Below are positions 8,684 to 17,784 of a DNA stretch of 33,931 nucleotides, one piece after another (position 1 is the first letter of the stretch; the number at the start of each line of letters is the position of its first letter). A model generated the notes under the pieces. That model worked only from the letters and a program-made list of their open reading frames with translations, searched no databases and had not been told where the DNA came from. The stretch lies in the NCBI GenBank assembly GCA_016178625.1, contig JACOSX010000099.1:1-33931 (forward strand), given 5' to 3'. Origin of the DNA: Ignavibacteria bacterium. Lineage in GTDB: Bacteria; Bacteroidota; Ignavibacteria; UBA10030; SZUA-254. The position numbers were made by a program, and so were the translations under genes.

Positions 8684-9678
8684 ACGAGGGTATGATGAAT
8701 ATTCACCGCATGGGAAAGTTTATTACAAAAAAGGCTGCGTCAGCGGTTGTTCTTTTGTTCGGCTTGATGACAATCATTTTTGTCATCGCACACGCCGCAC
8801 CGGGGGATCCTGTGTCAGCGATGATCTCGCCAAAAACTCCCGCGTCGGTTGGGCAAGAGCTGCGGCACCAATTTGGGCTGGATCAGTCTGTGTTTCTTCA
8901 ATACCTTCGGTGGTTGGAGAATGCGCTGAAGGGCAACTTCGGGTTCTCCTTCAGCTATCAACGACCCGTCGTCGATGTTCTAATGAGTTTTTTCCCAAAT
9001 ACGGCGCTGCTCGCATTGAGTGCCATTGGTTTGGAGATCATTCTCGGTGTGGCGTTGGGAATTCTCGCTGTGAGTTATCAGAACTCGTGGCTTGATCGGA
9101 TTATCAACAATGCAAGCTTAGTCGCATACACCCTTCCCACATTTTGGGTTGGACTGATGTTCCTGGCTCTCTTCTCTTATGCTCTGGGATTGTTTCCCTC
9201 TTCTCAGATGAACTCGGTTGAAGCTGAACAGCTTTCGGTAGCGGGTCGATGTCTTGATCTGGTGAAACATCTGATACTGCCGGTCCTGACAATCGCTGTT
9301 TCGGGTGCCGCAGGCATTGCGAGATATTTTCGTGCAAGCCTCTTAACAGTGCAAAACGCCGAATACGTTACCTACGCTCGCAGTCTGGGAATTAAAAAAC
9401 GCGATATCTTTCTCTTCTATGAGCTCCCGAATTCCATCGCGCCGGTGATCACCATCCTCGGTCTCGAAATAGGGACCCTCCTCGCTGGCGCTGTGGTAAC
9501 GGAGACGATTTTTGCTTGGCCCGGTATCGGCCGTCTTGCAGTCTTGGCGATGCTGTCACGCGACTATCCGCTTATCCTCGGGTGTACTTTGGTCTCTGGC
9601 ATTGTCGTCATCGTCGGTAATCTTATTGCCGACTTGTTATACATGTATGTTGACCCTCGAATTCGCCTTCCAGTATGA
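8680..9678 (+). CDS. ABC importer permease, Opp/Dpp B-type
   Basis: This 332-residue inner-membrane permease has family landmarks: an N-terminal helix followed by AHAAPGDPVSAM, the periplasmic segment RHQFGLDQSVFLQYLRW, and the cytoplasmic EAA loop (YARSLGIKKRDIFLFYELPN) that docks the ATPase. About six membrane segments can be seen. The GTG at 8680 overlaps the upstream stop. A GAGGG at 8686-8690 would also serve the ATG at 8695, which would shorten the protein by five residues. It forms the channel with the next gene's product, with which it overlaps by 4 bp (ATGA). Confidence 0.92.
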   Translation: MNEGMMNIHRMGKFITKKAASAVVLLFGLMTIIFVIAHAAPGDPVSAMISPKTPASVGQELRHQFGLDQSVFLQYLRWLENALKGNFGFSFSYQRPVVDVLMSFFPNTALLALSAIGLEIILGVALGILAVSYQNSWLDRIINNASLVAYTLPTFWVGLMFLALFSYALGLFPSSQMNSVEAEQLSVAGRCLDLVKHLILPVLTIAVSGAAGIARYFRASLLTVQNAEYVTYARSLGIKKRDIFLFYELPNSIAPVITILGLEIGTLLAGAVVTETIFAWPGIGRLAVLAMLSRDYPLILGCTLVSGIVVIVGNLIADLLYMYVDPRIRLPV

Positions 9679-10970
9679 AATTTTTTTGGGGACATCCTGC
9701 ATCGTCACGATCACACATAGGATATCTTGCCGGTGTGTTGTTGCTCGTCGTCTTGATGACGTGGTGGAAATGGGGGATGCTTTCCATGTGCATCCTCTCG
9801 CTGGTTCTGAGCCTTCTTTCACTCGTGACCACTCACTTCGACATGTCAGGCACATTGCTCATAGAACTCGTTCCATATTGGTTATCATGCGGTACGTGGG
9901 TTTTTATTATAGTTTTTCTTGTAAACAAAATCCGTAAGGGATATGCTCATCGAGGTCGAGAATCAGTCCCGGTAGTCTTCGGTCGTCAATTTCCAAAAGG
10001 GTCGCGTGTCAAGAGGGTTCCTCTTTCTGTGATCCTCGTATGCGTCATCGTTGCACTTGAAGCACCTCTCTTAGCGCCGTTTGATCCACTTTCACAGGGA
10101 GACTTGCGATCAACGCGTTTTCTGAATCCGTTTGAGAAAGCGCTCGTAACAGAAACAACTCTTTCGGTGGAAAGTGGAGGTCGCTTCTCGAACAATTGGA
10201 TTGAGCAGTCACTTCATAATGCGAACAATTATCTACTGCAACACAATGAAAACTATACCCGCTGGAATAGTCTGATCGCGGGAGACGGTTCCTCTCATGT
10301 ACGGACGTTTCTCCTGGGCACGGACGGACTGGGGAGAGATGTCCTGAGCCGTTTGATATATGCGCTGCGGATATCGTTACTTATTGGATTTGCTGGGATG
10401 CTTGGCTCAATTCTTTTCGGATGTGTTGTGGGATTTATTGCAGGCATTTCAGGCGGTTGGGTAGACCATCTACTGATGCGTATCACCGATCTCTTCTTAG
10501 CTATCCCTTCTCTTTTTCTGGTGATCGTACTTGTTGCATTTCTTGGTAATTCATTGCTGCTTCTCATCCTCGTTCTTGCCGGAACTGGGTGGATGAGTGT
10601 TGCACGTCTCGTGAGGAGCGAGCTGTTATCTCTACGGGAACGCGAATTTATCCTCGCCGCTCGACTTCTTGGTCGTTCTCGCCTCCAGATCGTGCGCGAG
10701 CATATGGTTCCGAACGTGGTTCCCATCATCATCGTGGCATTGGTACTTCAATTCGGAAACGTAATTCTGGCAGAAGCGGCATTGAGTTTTCTCGGTTTGG
10801 GGATTCAGCCACCGACACCCACGTTGGGGAATATGATTGGCGAGTCTTATCAGACGATCAGTACTGCCTGGTGGGCAAGCATTTTTCCCGGGGTAGTTCT
10901 CTCCTTGATCATCGTCTCATTCAGTGGTATTGCCGAAAGTCTTCGGCGAGAGGTTCAGTTCTTGCGATGA
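9675..10970 (+). CDS. ABC importer permease, Opp/Dpp C-type, with extra N-terminal membrane domain
   Basis: At 431 residues this is clearly longer than the usual 280-310. The core is normal: APFDPLSQGDL, LLGTDGLGRDVLSRLIY, and the EAA loop AARLLGRSRLQIVREHMVPN followed by EAALSFLGLGIQPPTPTLG. Ahead of the core are about 115 extra residues with three hydrophobic segments (roughly 16-33, 35-52 and 65-82). A long soluble insert (about 150-205) precedes the GTDGLGRD motif. The ATG overlaps the preceding stop (ATGA at 9675-9678), and the stop overlaps the kinase gene's ATG (ATGA at 10967-10970), so translation is tightly coupled in both directions. The extra part could form a docking or sensing surface, but that is inference. 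Confidence 0.9.
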   Translation: MKFFWGHPASSRSHIGYLAGVLLLVVLMTWWKWGMLSMCILSLVLSLLSLVTTHFDMSGTLLIELVPYWLSCGTWVFIIVFLVNKIRKGYAHRGRESVPVVFGRQFPKGSRVKRVPLSVILVCVIVALEAPLLAPFDPLSQGDLRSTRFLNPFEKALVTETTLSVESGGRFSNNWIEQSLHNANNYLLQHNENYTRWNSLIAGDGSSHVRTFLLGTDGLGRDVLSRLIYALRISLLIGFAGMLGSILFGCVVGFIAGISGGWVDHLLMRITDLFLAIPSLFLVIVLVAFLGNSLLLLILVLAGTGWMSVARLVRSELLSLREREFILAARLLGRSRLQIVREHMVPNVVPIIIVALVLQFGNVILAEAALSFLGLGIQPPTPTLGNMIGESYQTISTAWWASIFPGVVLSLIIVSFSGIAESLRREVQFLR

Positions 10971-13900
10971 TCAACTTCCGGTACTATATCATCAAGAAGC
11001 TGGGCGAAGGTGGCAATGGGGAAGTCTACCTCGTTGACGATAGGCTAAAGAATTGCCAGCGTGCGATGAAGGTGCTCTCTTCATCACGGCATCTCGATGA
11101 AGACATGATCCGCAAAGAGTTTTCCGTGCTCTCGGGTTTGTTTCATCCTCATCTTATCCGTGTGTTCGATTTCGGGGTTGTTCGACAATCGGATGAGCAA
11201 CAATTCTTACACCGCCATTTCTATACAATGGAATATCTTGAAGGAACCAATGCTCTCGAATATGTTCGTTGCGTTCCGTTGGGAAAAGAAAAGGTTGAGC
11301 TTCTTGAAGATCTTTTTATTCAGACACTCGGTGTGATAGCGTACATCCATCGTAAGGGGATCATTCATTTTGATATTAAACCCCAGAACCTTTTTCTCGT
11401 CGAGGGTCATGGACACCATAAGAAAACTGTGAAGTTGACAGATTTTGGCTTTAGTGAAACGACGGTGCCGTCGGTTGACACCGCCGTCCGCGGAACACTC
11501 GAATATATCGCTCCGGAAATCGTGCAGGGGTTCCCAATCGATCATCGCATCGACCTTTATTCACTTGGCGCGACCTTTTACCACCTGTGGGAAGGACGTT
11601 GTCCCTTCGAAGCTTCCGCGCCTGTTGAACTATTGAGGATGGTGGTGTCAGAGAATCTTCCACCGTTAGCTGGTGTCGAGGGTGTCCGGTCACTGCTGCC
11701 CCAATTAATAGAAAGACTTTGTCGAAAAGATCCCTCAGAACGTTTTGAGGACGCACGTCAGATTCTGTCGAACTTTGCTTCGTCAAAGTACGAAGACAGT
11801 GTCAAGGAGACATTGTATTTTGGGCAGCGGTTACCGTTCGTTGGAAGAAGGAAAGAGAAAGGTGTTATCCAGGAAGCTCTTCAAGCGCTCGAAGGAGGTC
11901 GTGAACCGACGGTGACCTCCATACTCGTCATAGGGGCGCAAGGCAGTGGAAAAACTGAACTCTTGAACGAAGTTGCTACTGAAGCGCGGTCGCGCTCTCT
12001 TCTCACGTTGAAATCTGACAGAACAAGTGCCAACAGACCCTTCACTTCAATCGAGAGAGCACTTAGACGGCTCGACATGGAATTGTGTTCGCGCGATTTG
12101 CCGTCGCCGTTTCGCGAAACAGATGATGATACAATTTTCTCACCATCCCCATCTTCCACTGGCGAGAATGAACTTGCCGACCGAGCGCGCCGTTATGCGA
12201 GCCATATGCTGAGGGCTTCAACCCAGCTCCCGATACTTTTTATTTTGGATGATCTTCCTATAATGGATCCGTATTCTCTGGAGACAGTCCGATCGATTGC
12301 GGCAGATGACAAGGGGGGAAGAATCGTTCTCGTGGCAAGCATTCGAGACGACGATGCGGATAACTGTCCGTTCGGTGACCAGACGACCACGCGGATCATA
12401 CTGAAGGAACTTTCAGTGGATGAAACACTTGCTCTCATCGACTCTTCGTTAGGTCGGGCGTTTGCCTCGACGAACATTGTTCAAAGAATCCACAGCCTCT
12501 ACGGCGGCATCCCCTACATCATTATGGAGGCAGTTACATCCATCGCAAACGCATTGCCGCTGGCAGTTTTAAATGATCCTATCGGCCTCACAGAAAGAGG
12601 GGACGATTTAGTGGAGTTCCTTTCGCTGAGTTTCGAGGAGTTCTTTGCAACCAGATTTCGTGGTCTGCGGCGCGAGAAGCAAATCATACTGGAGCTTATA
12701 TCTTGCTTTGAGATTCCGTCTCCGGTAGAGATCCTCAAACGCGTGGTGCCATTCCAGAGCGACCGGCTGATCGATTATCTCGTTTCCCTTGAGCATCAAG
12801 GCTACGTTGTTTCACATGAGGAGCAGAGACGATTCCAGTTTCGCCATTTGAAGCTTAAGGAATACGTTTATCATTCCATTGAGTACGATCGCGCAGCTCT
12901 GCACAATTTCATAGCGACGACCCTCGAGACGTTGACTGCGGACATAGGATGGAGCGATCGTAATGAACTCGGTCGACAATTCAGATTGGGGAATACGAAC
13001 GCCAAGGCATTGGAGCATTTTGAAGCAGCAGGGGATCAGGCACGAGTTGAGGGTGCACTTGCAGATGCAGACGCTATGTACAAGAATGCACTTGGATGTT
13101 TGAGCGAAGACGAAAGGGAAGTCCGAGTTTCTCTATCACTCAAGCTCGCTGAGGTGTATCAGGCAAAAGGGTCCGATCAAGAGAGCATCACCATCTATGA
13201 ACAACTCCTCGCCGAGTTGAGCGCAGAGGATCCACGGTGCAAGACAATCAACAAATCTCTTGGGAAAGGGTTTGCGAGACTTGGGGAAAACGCGAAAGCG
13301 CTCCATAATTTTCAGGCAGCGTTACATGGTTTAGTTGAAAATGTAGATCGTCTTGAAATCCAACAAGAGATCATTTCATTGAAGATCGCAGAGGGGAGTT
13401 TCGATGAAGCGATCCATATGGGTGAAGTTCAGAAAACGCTTGCAGGCTCTCAGGGTGACAGGAATTTCTTGGCGCTCGTCGAGACGGACCTCGGCATTGC
13501 GCAGTTCTACAAGGGCAGCTTCAGGGAGTCTTTGGAGGCATTTCAGAGAGCACTTACCATTTATGATAACGCTGGCAACAAAAGTAAAACTATCGATGCA
13601 CTGAATAACATTGGTAATGTCCTAAGTGCAATGAAAGATTTCCGCGCTGCATTGGAAAAGTGGAAGCAAGCGCTCATCTTGGTGGGCGATCGGGATATTC
13701 ACCAGCAGCGTGCGATGATTCTGAATAATCTCGGTATCGCACATTATAAACTTCGTGAGTTTTCGGAGGCATGGTCGCATTACCAGAGTGCCAGAGAAAT
13801 CTTTCATCAACTCAATTCCAAGAGCGGCGTTGCAATGGCACTCACAAATCTGGGGGAAGTGACATACGCGGAGTGTAAATATGAAGAGGCTCTTCATTAT

Positions 13901-14656
13901 TGGACGGATGCACTTTCCATGTACGAGGAGATGCAAGACTCCAACGGTATTGGACAGACACTCCTCGAAACGGGACAATTACATATAACGGTAGGTGATC
14001 TCTCCCTCGCAGAGCAGGTGCTCGATCAGGTTGACACTGTCAGGGAGAAATTCAATCTCAAAACGTTTGAGGCACTTTCACAATACCTCCACGGTTTGGT
14101 TCACATGATCCGAGGCGATTATTCCGAAGCCCTGACGGCGCTGAAGTCGGCGGAGAAAGCGTTTCAGGTCGAGGGTTCATTCACTGGAGGGTGCGAAACA
14201 GAGTTTGAGAAACAACAAATCATTCTCCTGCGCATGGCTGAGATCTGTTGCCGGTGGAATGAGTATGAAAAGGCGATTTCGATTTTGGAGGGGATCTCGA
14301 ATGTTAAAAATGGAACCATCTCCCCTCTTATCATAGCCGAAGTCAATTTTCATTTGGGCGAGATCGCCCGATGCCATCCTGACCTGCTGCCGGCGAGGGC
14401 GGTAATGTATTTCAAAGAGGGGTTATCGTTAATAGAGGGCGAGCAGGTCTCTGAGATTAGCTGGAAACTTTCTAATGCCTTGGGACGAGAATTTGATCAT
14501 CGAGGGAATAGAGAGAAAGCACATGAATATATCATGAATGCGAAACGGATCCTTGAGTATTTTTCGTCACTCTTCACTTCAGAAGCATTGCGTGAACGAT
14601 ATCTCGCCTCCTATAGACGTCACGAAGTTCTAGAGTTGATCGAATCACGATTGTAA
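10967..14656 (+). CDS. Ser/Thr protein kinase-AAA ATPase-TPR regulator (PknK/HstK-like)
   Basis: This 1229-residue protein has three parts. Residues 1-280 form a Hanks-type kinase: glycine loop GEGGNGEV (13-20), K35, alphaC E51, catalytic loop HFDIKPQN (134-141, D136), DFG (159-161) and the APE motif (182-184). The residue before the catalytic Asp is Phe rather than Arg, so it is a non-RD kinase. Residues from about 289 form an AAA/STAND-type ATPase with FVGRRKE, Walker A GAQGSGKT (about 322-329) and Walker B LFILDDL. The remainder is mostly TPR repeats, including ALEKWKQALILVGDRD and YEEALHYWTDALSMYEE. No GAF or histidine-kinase part follows, unlike many relatives. The frame is open further upstream, but the ATG at 10967 begins exactly at the kinase fold and overlaps the permease stop by 4 bp. 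It probably senses transport or its ligand and signals to the adjacent activator. Confidence 0.9.
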   Translation: MINFRYYIIKKLGEGGNGEVYLVDDRLKNCQRAMKVLSSSRHLDEDMIRKEFSVLSGLFHPHLIRVFDFGVVRQSDEQQFLHRHFYTMEYLEGTNALEYVRCVPLGKEKVELLEDLFIQTLGVIAYIHRKGIIHFDIKPQNLFLVEGHGHHKKTVKLTDFGFSETTVPSVDTAVRGTLEYIAPEIVQGFPIDHRIDLYSLGATFYHLWEGRCPFEASAPVELLRMVVSENLPPLAGVEGVRSLLPQLIERLCRKDPSERFEDARQILSNFASSKYEDSVKETLYFGQRLPFVGRRKEKGVIQEALQALEGGREPTVTSILVIGAQGSGKTELLNEVATEARSRSLLTLKSDRTSANRPFTSIERALRRLDMELCSRDLPSPFRETDDDTIFSPSPSSTGENELADRARRYASHMLRASTQLPILFILDDLPIMDPYSLETVRSIAADDKGGRIVLVASIRDDDADNCPFGDQTTTRIILKELSVDETLALIDSSLGRAFASTNIVQRIHSLYGGIPYIIMEAVTSIANALPLAVLNDPIGLTERGDDLVEFLSLSFEEFFATRFRGLRREKQIILELISCFEIPSPVEILKRVVPFQSDRLIDYLVSLEHQGYVVSHEEQRRFQFRHLKLKEYVYHSIEYDRAALHNFIATTLETLTADIGWSDRNELGRQFRLGNTNAKALEHFEAAGDQARVEGALADADAMYKNALGCLSEDEREVRVSLSLKLAEVYQAKGSDQESITIYEQLLAELSAEDPRCKTINKSLGKGFARLGENAKALHNFQAALHGLVENVDRLEIQQEIISLKIAEGSFDEAIHMGEVQKTLAGSQGDRNFLALVETDLGIAQFYKGSFRESLEAFQRALTIYDNAGNKSKTIDALNNIGNVLSAMKDFRAALEKWKQALILVGDRDIHQQRAMILNNLGIAHYKLREFSEAWSHYQSAREIFHQLNSKSGVAMALTNLGEVTYAECKYEEALHYWTDALSMYEEMQDSNGIGQTLLETGQLHITVGDLSLAEQVLDQVDTVREKFNLKTFEALSQYLHGLVHMIRGDYSEALTALKSAEKAFQVEGSFTGGCETEFEKQQIILLRMAEICCRWNEYEKAISILEGISNVKNGTISPLIIAEVNFHLGEIARCHPDLLPARAVMYFKEGLSLIEGEQVSEISWKLSNALGREFDHRGNREKAHEYIMNAKRILEYFSSLFTSEALRERYLASYRRHEVLELIESRL

Positions 14657-14675
14657 AGATTGGAAGGAATGATCT

Positions 14676-16097
14676 ATGGCAAGAATTAATGAGAAGTTCA
14701 AAATCATGTTGTGTGGAAAGAAGGATTTGATGGAATCTCTGCAAAAGGCGATTGTGAAATCGCGCGAGGTTCATCTTCAGTTCACCTCATCGCCCGCGTT
14801 CTTGATGGGGCGAGCGGTATTTACTACTCCCGATGTGGTCTTGCTTGATGCAGCCATTGATCGGTCGCTCTTGCAAGAGGTGTTGGAGAGTTTTCGAATG
14901 CATTATTCACATGTCTCGCTCTTCCCGATCGCAACCGCTGCCCATCATCAGGATGTTGTGGACTTAATGAAGCATGGGGCAACAGGATTCTATGAATTTC
15001 CCAACGACTATAGGAAACTTAATGAACGGCTCAAACAACTGATCGAGGAATGGCGAATGGCGCATAGCCAGAAGCGCTTCATCCAGCTGCAACAGCGTGC
15101 GTACGACTTTAACCAGATCATCGGCTCTTCTCCACGACTCACTGAGACTCTTCATCGTGCGAAAAAAGTCATTGAAAACCCTGCAATGACTGTGCTCATC
15201 ACCGGCGAGACCGGAACTGGGAAAGAGCTTCTTGCTCGCGCGATTCATTATAATAGCAGCAACAGTAACAGCCCCTTTGTGGACATTGCCTGCTCAGCCC
15301 TGCCCGAAGCCTTGCTCGAGTCAGAACTATTCGGATACGATAAAGGTGCGTTCACTGACGCTCGAGAAAAGAAGCCAGGACTCTTTGAACTCGCCGCGGA
15401 TGGAAGCATCTTTCTCGATGAGATCGGTGACATTTCGCTCCCAATGCAATCAAAGCTCCTGAAGGTTATTGAAAGTCGTACAATGCGCCGGCTTGGAGGA
15501 TTGCACGATATCCCCGTAAAAGCGCGTATCATCGCGGCGACCAGCGTCGACCTTCAAGCAAAAATGAAGGCTGGCACCTTCAGGAAAGATCTTTTCCATC
15601 GGCTCAAGATCATTCCATTGGAGGTTCCTAGCTTACGTGAAAGGAAGGAAGACATCCCGCTCTTCGCATCGACGTTCATTGATTTGTTCAATAGATTGTA
15701 TAACAAGAAGATCAGTGGCGTGTCCCCAGATGCTCTCCACGTGCTTGCAGAACATGAGTGGGAGGGGAATATTCGCGAACTGAAACACAGCATCGAGCGG
15801 GCGGTTCTTCTCAAGGAAGATGGAACGTTGGAAAGAGATGATTTTGACTTTATGTCGAAGTCTAAGTCGGATCATGTTCCCTCGGGCAGAGGAAAAAATG
15901 GTAAAGGCATCTCTTTGTCTCAGGATGACGCGATTATTCTCAGCATTCCTCTCGCCGAAGCTGCTATGGAGGATGTGCAGCGTAAACTGGCGCTACGGGT
16001 GTTGGACTACGTCGGTGGCAACAAGAGCAAAGCTGCTTATATTCTCCGGATTTCGCGACCTCGGTTAGATCGAATCTTGCGCATCGCCCCGGATTGA
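14676..16097 (+). CDS. Sigma-54-dependent activator EBP1 with degenerate receiver
   Basis: This 473-residue NtrC-family protein is ordered receiver-like domain, AAA+ ATPase, Fis-type helix-turn-helix. The N-terminal 125 residues keep a receiver outline (VVLLDAAID, HGATGFYEFP). They lack the acidic pocket (IMLCGKKD where VDDD is expected) and the conserved Lys, so normal phosphorylation is doubtful. The AAA+ domain has Walker A GETGTGKE (177-184), Walker B SIFLDEIGD and the WEGNIRELKH segment. The sigma-54 contact loop reads GAFTDA (224-229) rather than GAFTGA. The C-terminus (LDYVGGNKSKAAYILRISRPRLDRIL) binds DNA. The gene starts 20 bp after the kinase gene with GGAAGGA upstream of the ATG. 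Its likely target is the -24/-12 promoter at 16313, 216 bp after its stop. Confidence 0.92.
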   Translation: MARINEKFKIMLCGKKDLMESLQKAIVKSREVHLQFTSSPAFLMGRAVFTTPDVVLLDAAIDRSLLQEVLESFRMHYSHVSLFPIATAAHHQDVVDLMKHGATGFYEFPNDYRKLNERLKQLIEEWRMAHSQKRFIQLQQRAYDFNQIIGSSPRLTETLHRAKKVIENPAMTVLITGETGTGKELLARAIHYNSSNSNSPFVDIACSALPEALLESELFGYDKGAFTDAREKKPGLFELAADGSIFLDEIGDISLPMQSKLLKVIESRTMRRLGGLHDIPVKARIIAATSVDLQAKMKAGTFRKDLFHRLKIIPLEVPSLRERKEDIPLFASTFIDLFNRLYNKKISGVSPDALHVLAEHEWEGNIRELKHSIERAVLLKEDGTLERDDFDFMSKSKSDHVPSGRGKNGKGISLSQDDAIILSIPLAEAAMEDVQRKLALRVLDYVGGNKSKAAYILRISRPRLDRILRIAPD

Positions 16098-16391
16098 TCA
16101 GGTGGTGCATTGAATCGTTACACATGTTGCTTCCAATCACTTCAAACCGTGCAAGGAGGATTTGTCGGACAACTCTCAATTCCCCCTAGCCCCACCCATC
16201 CTGTGCTTGTCCTCACGCAAGAACGTACATATTCACGTCGACGGATCCTCGATCCAGGAATGACATCCTCAATTTTCTCCTGTAATAGAATAATTCCATG
16301 AATTAGTCTGTCTGGCATACCCATTGCAGTGTTAAAAGGTATGAGATTTACTCAACGGAATTAGGCATTTTGAATATCGCTAGGTGAGAAT
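16098..16391. other. Intergenic control region between EBP1 and the lipoprotein operon
   Basis: I see no credible gene in this 294-bp stretch. It holds a small inverted repeat GGATC-CTC-GATCC (16243-16255), located about 70 bp upstream of the sigma-54 promoter, where an activator site would be expected. The promoter itself is at 16313-16328. A 63-codon open frame (16110-16301) has no recognisable features. Confidence 0.6.
16313..16328 (+). promoter_or_regulatory. Sigma-54 (-24/-12) promoter upstream of the lipoprotein operon
   Basis: TGGCATACCCATTGCA matches the sigma-54 consensus TGGCAC-N5-TTGCW, with the GG and GC elements exactly 10 bases apart. Transcription would start near 16338, giving a leader of about 53 nt before the ATG at 16392. 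A sigma-54 activator gene ends 216 bp upstream. Confidence 0.8.
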
Positions 16392-17045
16392 ATGAAAACT
16401 CTAACAATCTATTGTGCGCTTACGTTGCTGGTGCTGCTTGTTGCTCTCCTTTGCGGCTGCCAAAATCAAGGACCTTTCGACCCCTCAATTCGCGGTGGGG
16501 TAAATGAGGTTGGACAGCCGCGGTCTGCAGCGATCAGAGCCCCGATTGTCACTATACCGTTTGTGCCGGTGGTTCCAGAGGTTGACCTCGGGGTATACCA
16601 GATGCCCCCACCGAAAGACGGTGTCGTCGCTGTTGCCGCGGATTCACAGTATATCATCGCTGCAATTGGCGGCACTCTTTCCTGCGTTGACTCATACGTT
16701 GACTACAATGGCCAATTGGTGACACGCGCAGCAACTCTCACGATTCCACCTCTTGCTTTACGGAACGACGGGATGATCAGCATGTCTCTCAATCCAACCG
16801 AGCTCGCGGTTGATTTTGCACCTGAAGGGCTGGTGTTTCGGCATCAAATCGGTCTCGACTTCAGTGTCACCGGAATTAGCGAGCTGAAATCTGGCGCACC
16901 GGTTAACTTTTATTATGTGAACTACACAAACAATCAGTTATTGCCGGTATCGTACGACAGCCTTACGGTCGATACGATGCTTGGCAACGTGAATGTATAT
17001 AATGCGAGTATCCTGCACTTCTCTCGCTATGGATTCGCCCGATAG
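16392..17045 (+). CDS. ZU5-like lipoprotein 1 of 3
   Basis: This 217-residue protein has a lipoprotein signal with a long hydrophobic run ending in LCGC. After a Pro-rich linker, the C-terminal half follows the ZU5-like pattern found in bacterial lipoproteins: GGTLSC, an alternating strand, LTIPPLAL, ISMSL, FAPEGLVFRHQIGLDFS, NFYYVNYTNN and a closing ILHFSRYGFAR. It is the first of three adjacent paralogues that share the PFDPS segment after the lipid anchor and/or the HFSRYGF ending. It is presumably anchored in the outer or inner membrane and faces the periplasm or surface. The function is unknown. It is the first gene behind the -24/-12 promoter. Confidence 0.85.
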   Translation: MKTLTIYCALTLLVLLVALLCGCQNQGPFDPSIRGGVNEVGQPRSAAIRAPIVTIPFVPVVPEVDLGVYQMPPPKDGVVAVAADSQYIIAAIGGTLSCVDSYVDYNGQLVTRAATLTIPPLALRNDGMISMSLNPTELAVDFAPEGLVFRHQIGLDFSVTGISELKSGAPVNFYYVNYTNNQLLPVSYDSLTVDTMLGNVNVYNASILHFSRYGFAR

Positions 17046-17089
17046 AGCTTGTTAGCGAACTGAAAGCAACAGAACTAAGAAGATATAGA

Positions 17090-17743
17090 ATGAACATGAA
17101 GAATATACGCCTCCAACTGGTCCTGATCTTAGTAACTATAGCATTCGTAAGCGGATGCCATGACAGTACGCCGTTCGATCCCTCCTCGAGTCGATCAGGT
17201 GAACAGCCGATCATGCCCTTGCGCTCAGGGGCGGTGCGAAATCCCATTGTTGTCATTCCTACTGCTCCAACAGTTACTGAAAGGGATATCCAGCTCGTCG
17301 ATCTGCCGGCGGGGCTAGGGAAAGAGACGATCTTCTACGATTCCAAGCTCGTCACTGTTGGTGATGGGGGCGTGCTATCGTGCACAGGGGTGTATCTGAA
17401 TCTTTCCGGGAAACTTGTGAGCCGGACGGCAAAATTTGTTATTCCACCGAACGCTGTGAAACACGATGTGCAAATTACGATGGTCCTCGACACCGTCCAC
17501 CTTGGTGTGATGTTTGAACCATCGGGGCTATTCTTTGACCGACCCGCCGTTCTCAGTTTCCAAGCTGATGGCTTAGATCTAAGCGCGAGCGCATCACCGC
17601 TTGATTTTTACTACATCGATGATAATACAAATGTCTTCGTGCCAGTCGAACAAAAAATTCTTAACACAGATGTCGTACAAGGGACAATTGACCTCCAGAC
17701 CGCAGAGATTTATCATTTTTCACGGTATGGATTCGGACGATGA
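17090..17743 (+). CDS. ZU5-like lipoprotein 2 of 3
   Basis: This is a 217-residue paralogue of the preceding gene. The signal peptide ends in the lipobox VSGC and is followed by PFDPS, as in copy 1. The ZU5-like half shows GGVLSCTGVYLNLSG, FVIPPNAV, VQITMVLD, FEPSGLFFDRPAVLSF, DFYYIDD and IYHFSRYGFGR. It starts 44 bp after copy 1, with the ATG at 17090 (a second in-frame ATG at 17096). Its stop overlaps the first possible start of copy 3 (ATGA at 17740-17743). The three copies differ most in the linker and in loops, as expected for old tandem duplicates that have diverged in binding surface. Confidence 0.85.
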   Translation: MNMKNIRLQLVLILVTIAFVSGCHDSTPFDPSSSRSGEQPIMPLRSGAVRNPIVVIPTAPTVTERDIQLVDLPAGLGKETIFYDSKLVTVGDGGVLSCTGVYLNLSGKLVSRTAKFVIPPNAVKHDVQITMVLDTVHLGVMFEPSGLFFDRPAVLSFQADGLDLSASASPLDFYYIDDNTNVFVPVEQKILNTDVVQGTIDLQTAEIYHFSRYGFGR

Positions 17744-17784
17744 GAATTAAATTACATGATAATTACACCATTAAGAAAGCCCTA

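Noticed and set aside
10589-10966. Upstream extension of the kinase frame inside the permease gene
   Set aside because: The region is coding for the permease EAA loop in another frame. The kinase fold begins at the ATG at 10967, which overlaps the permease stop by 4 bp.
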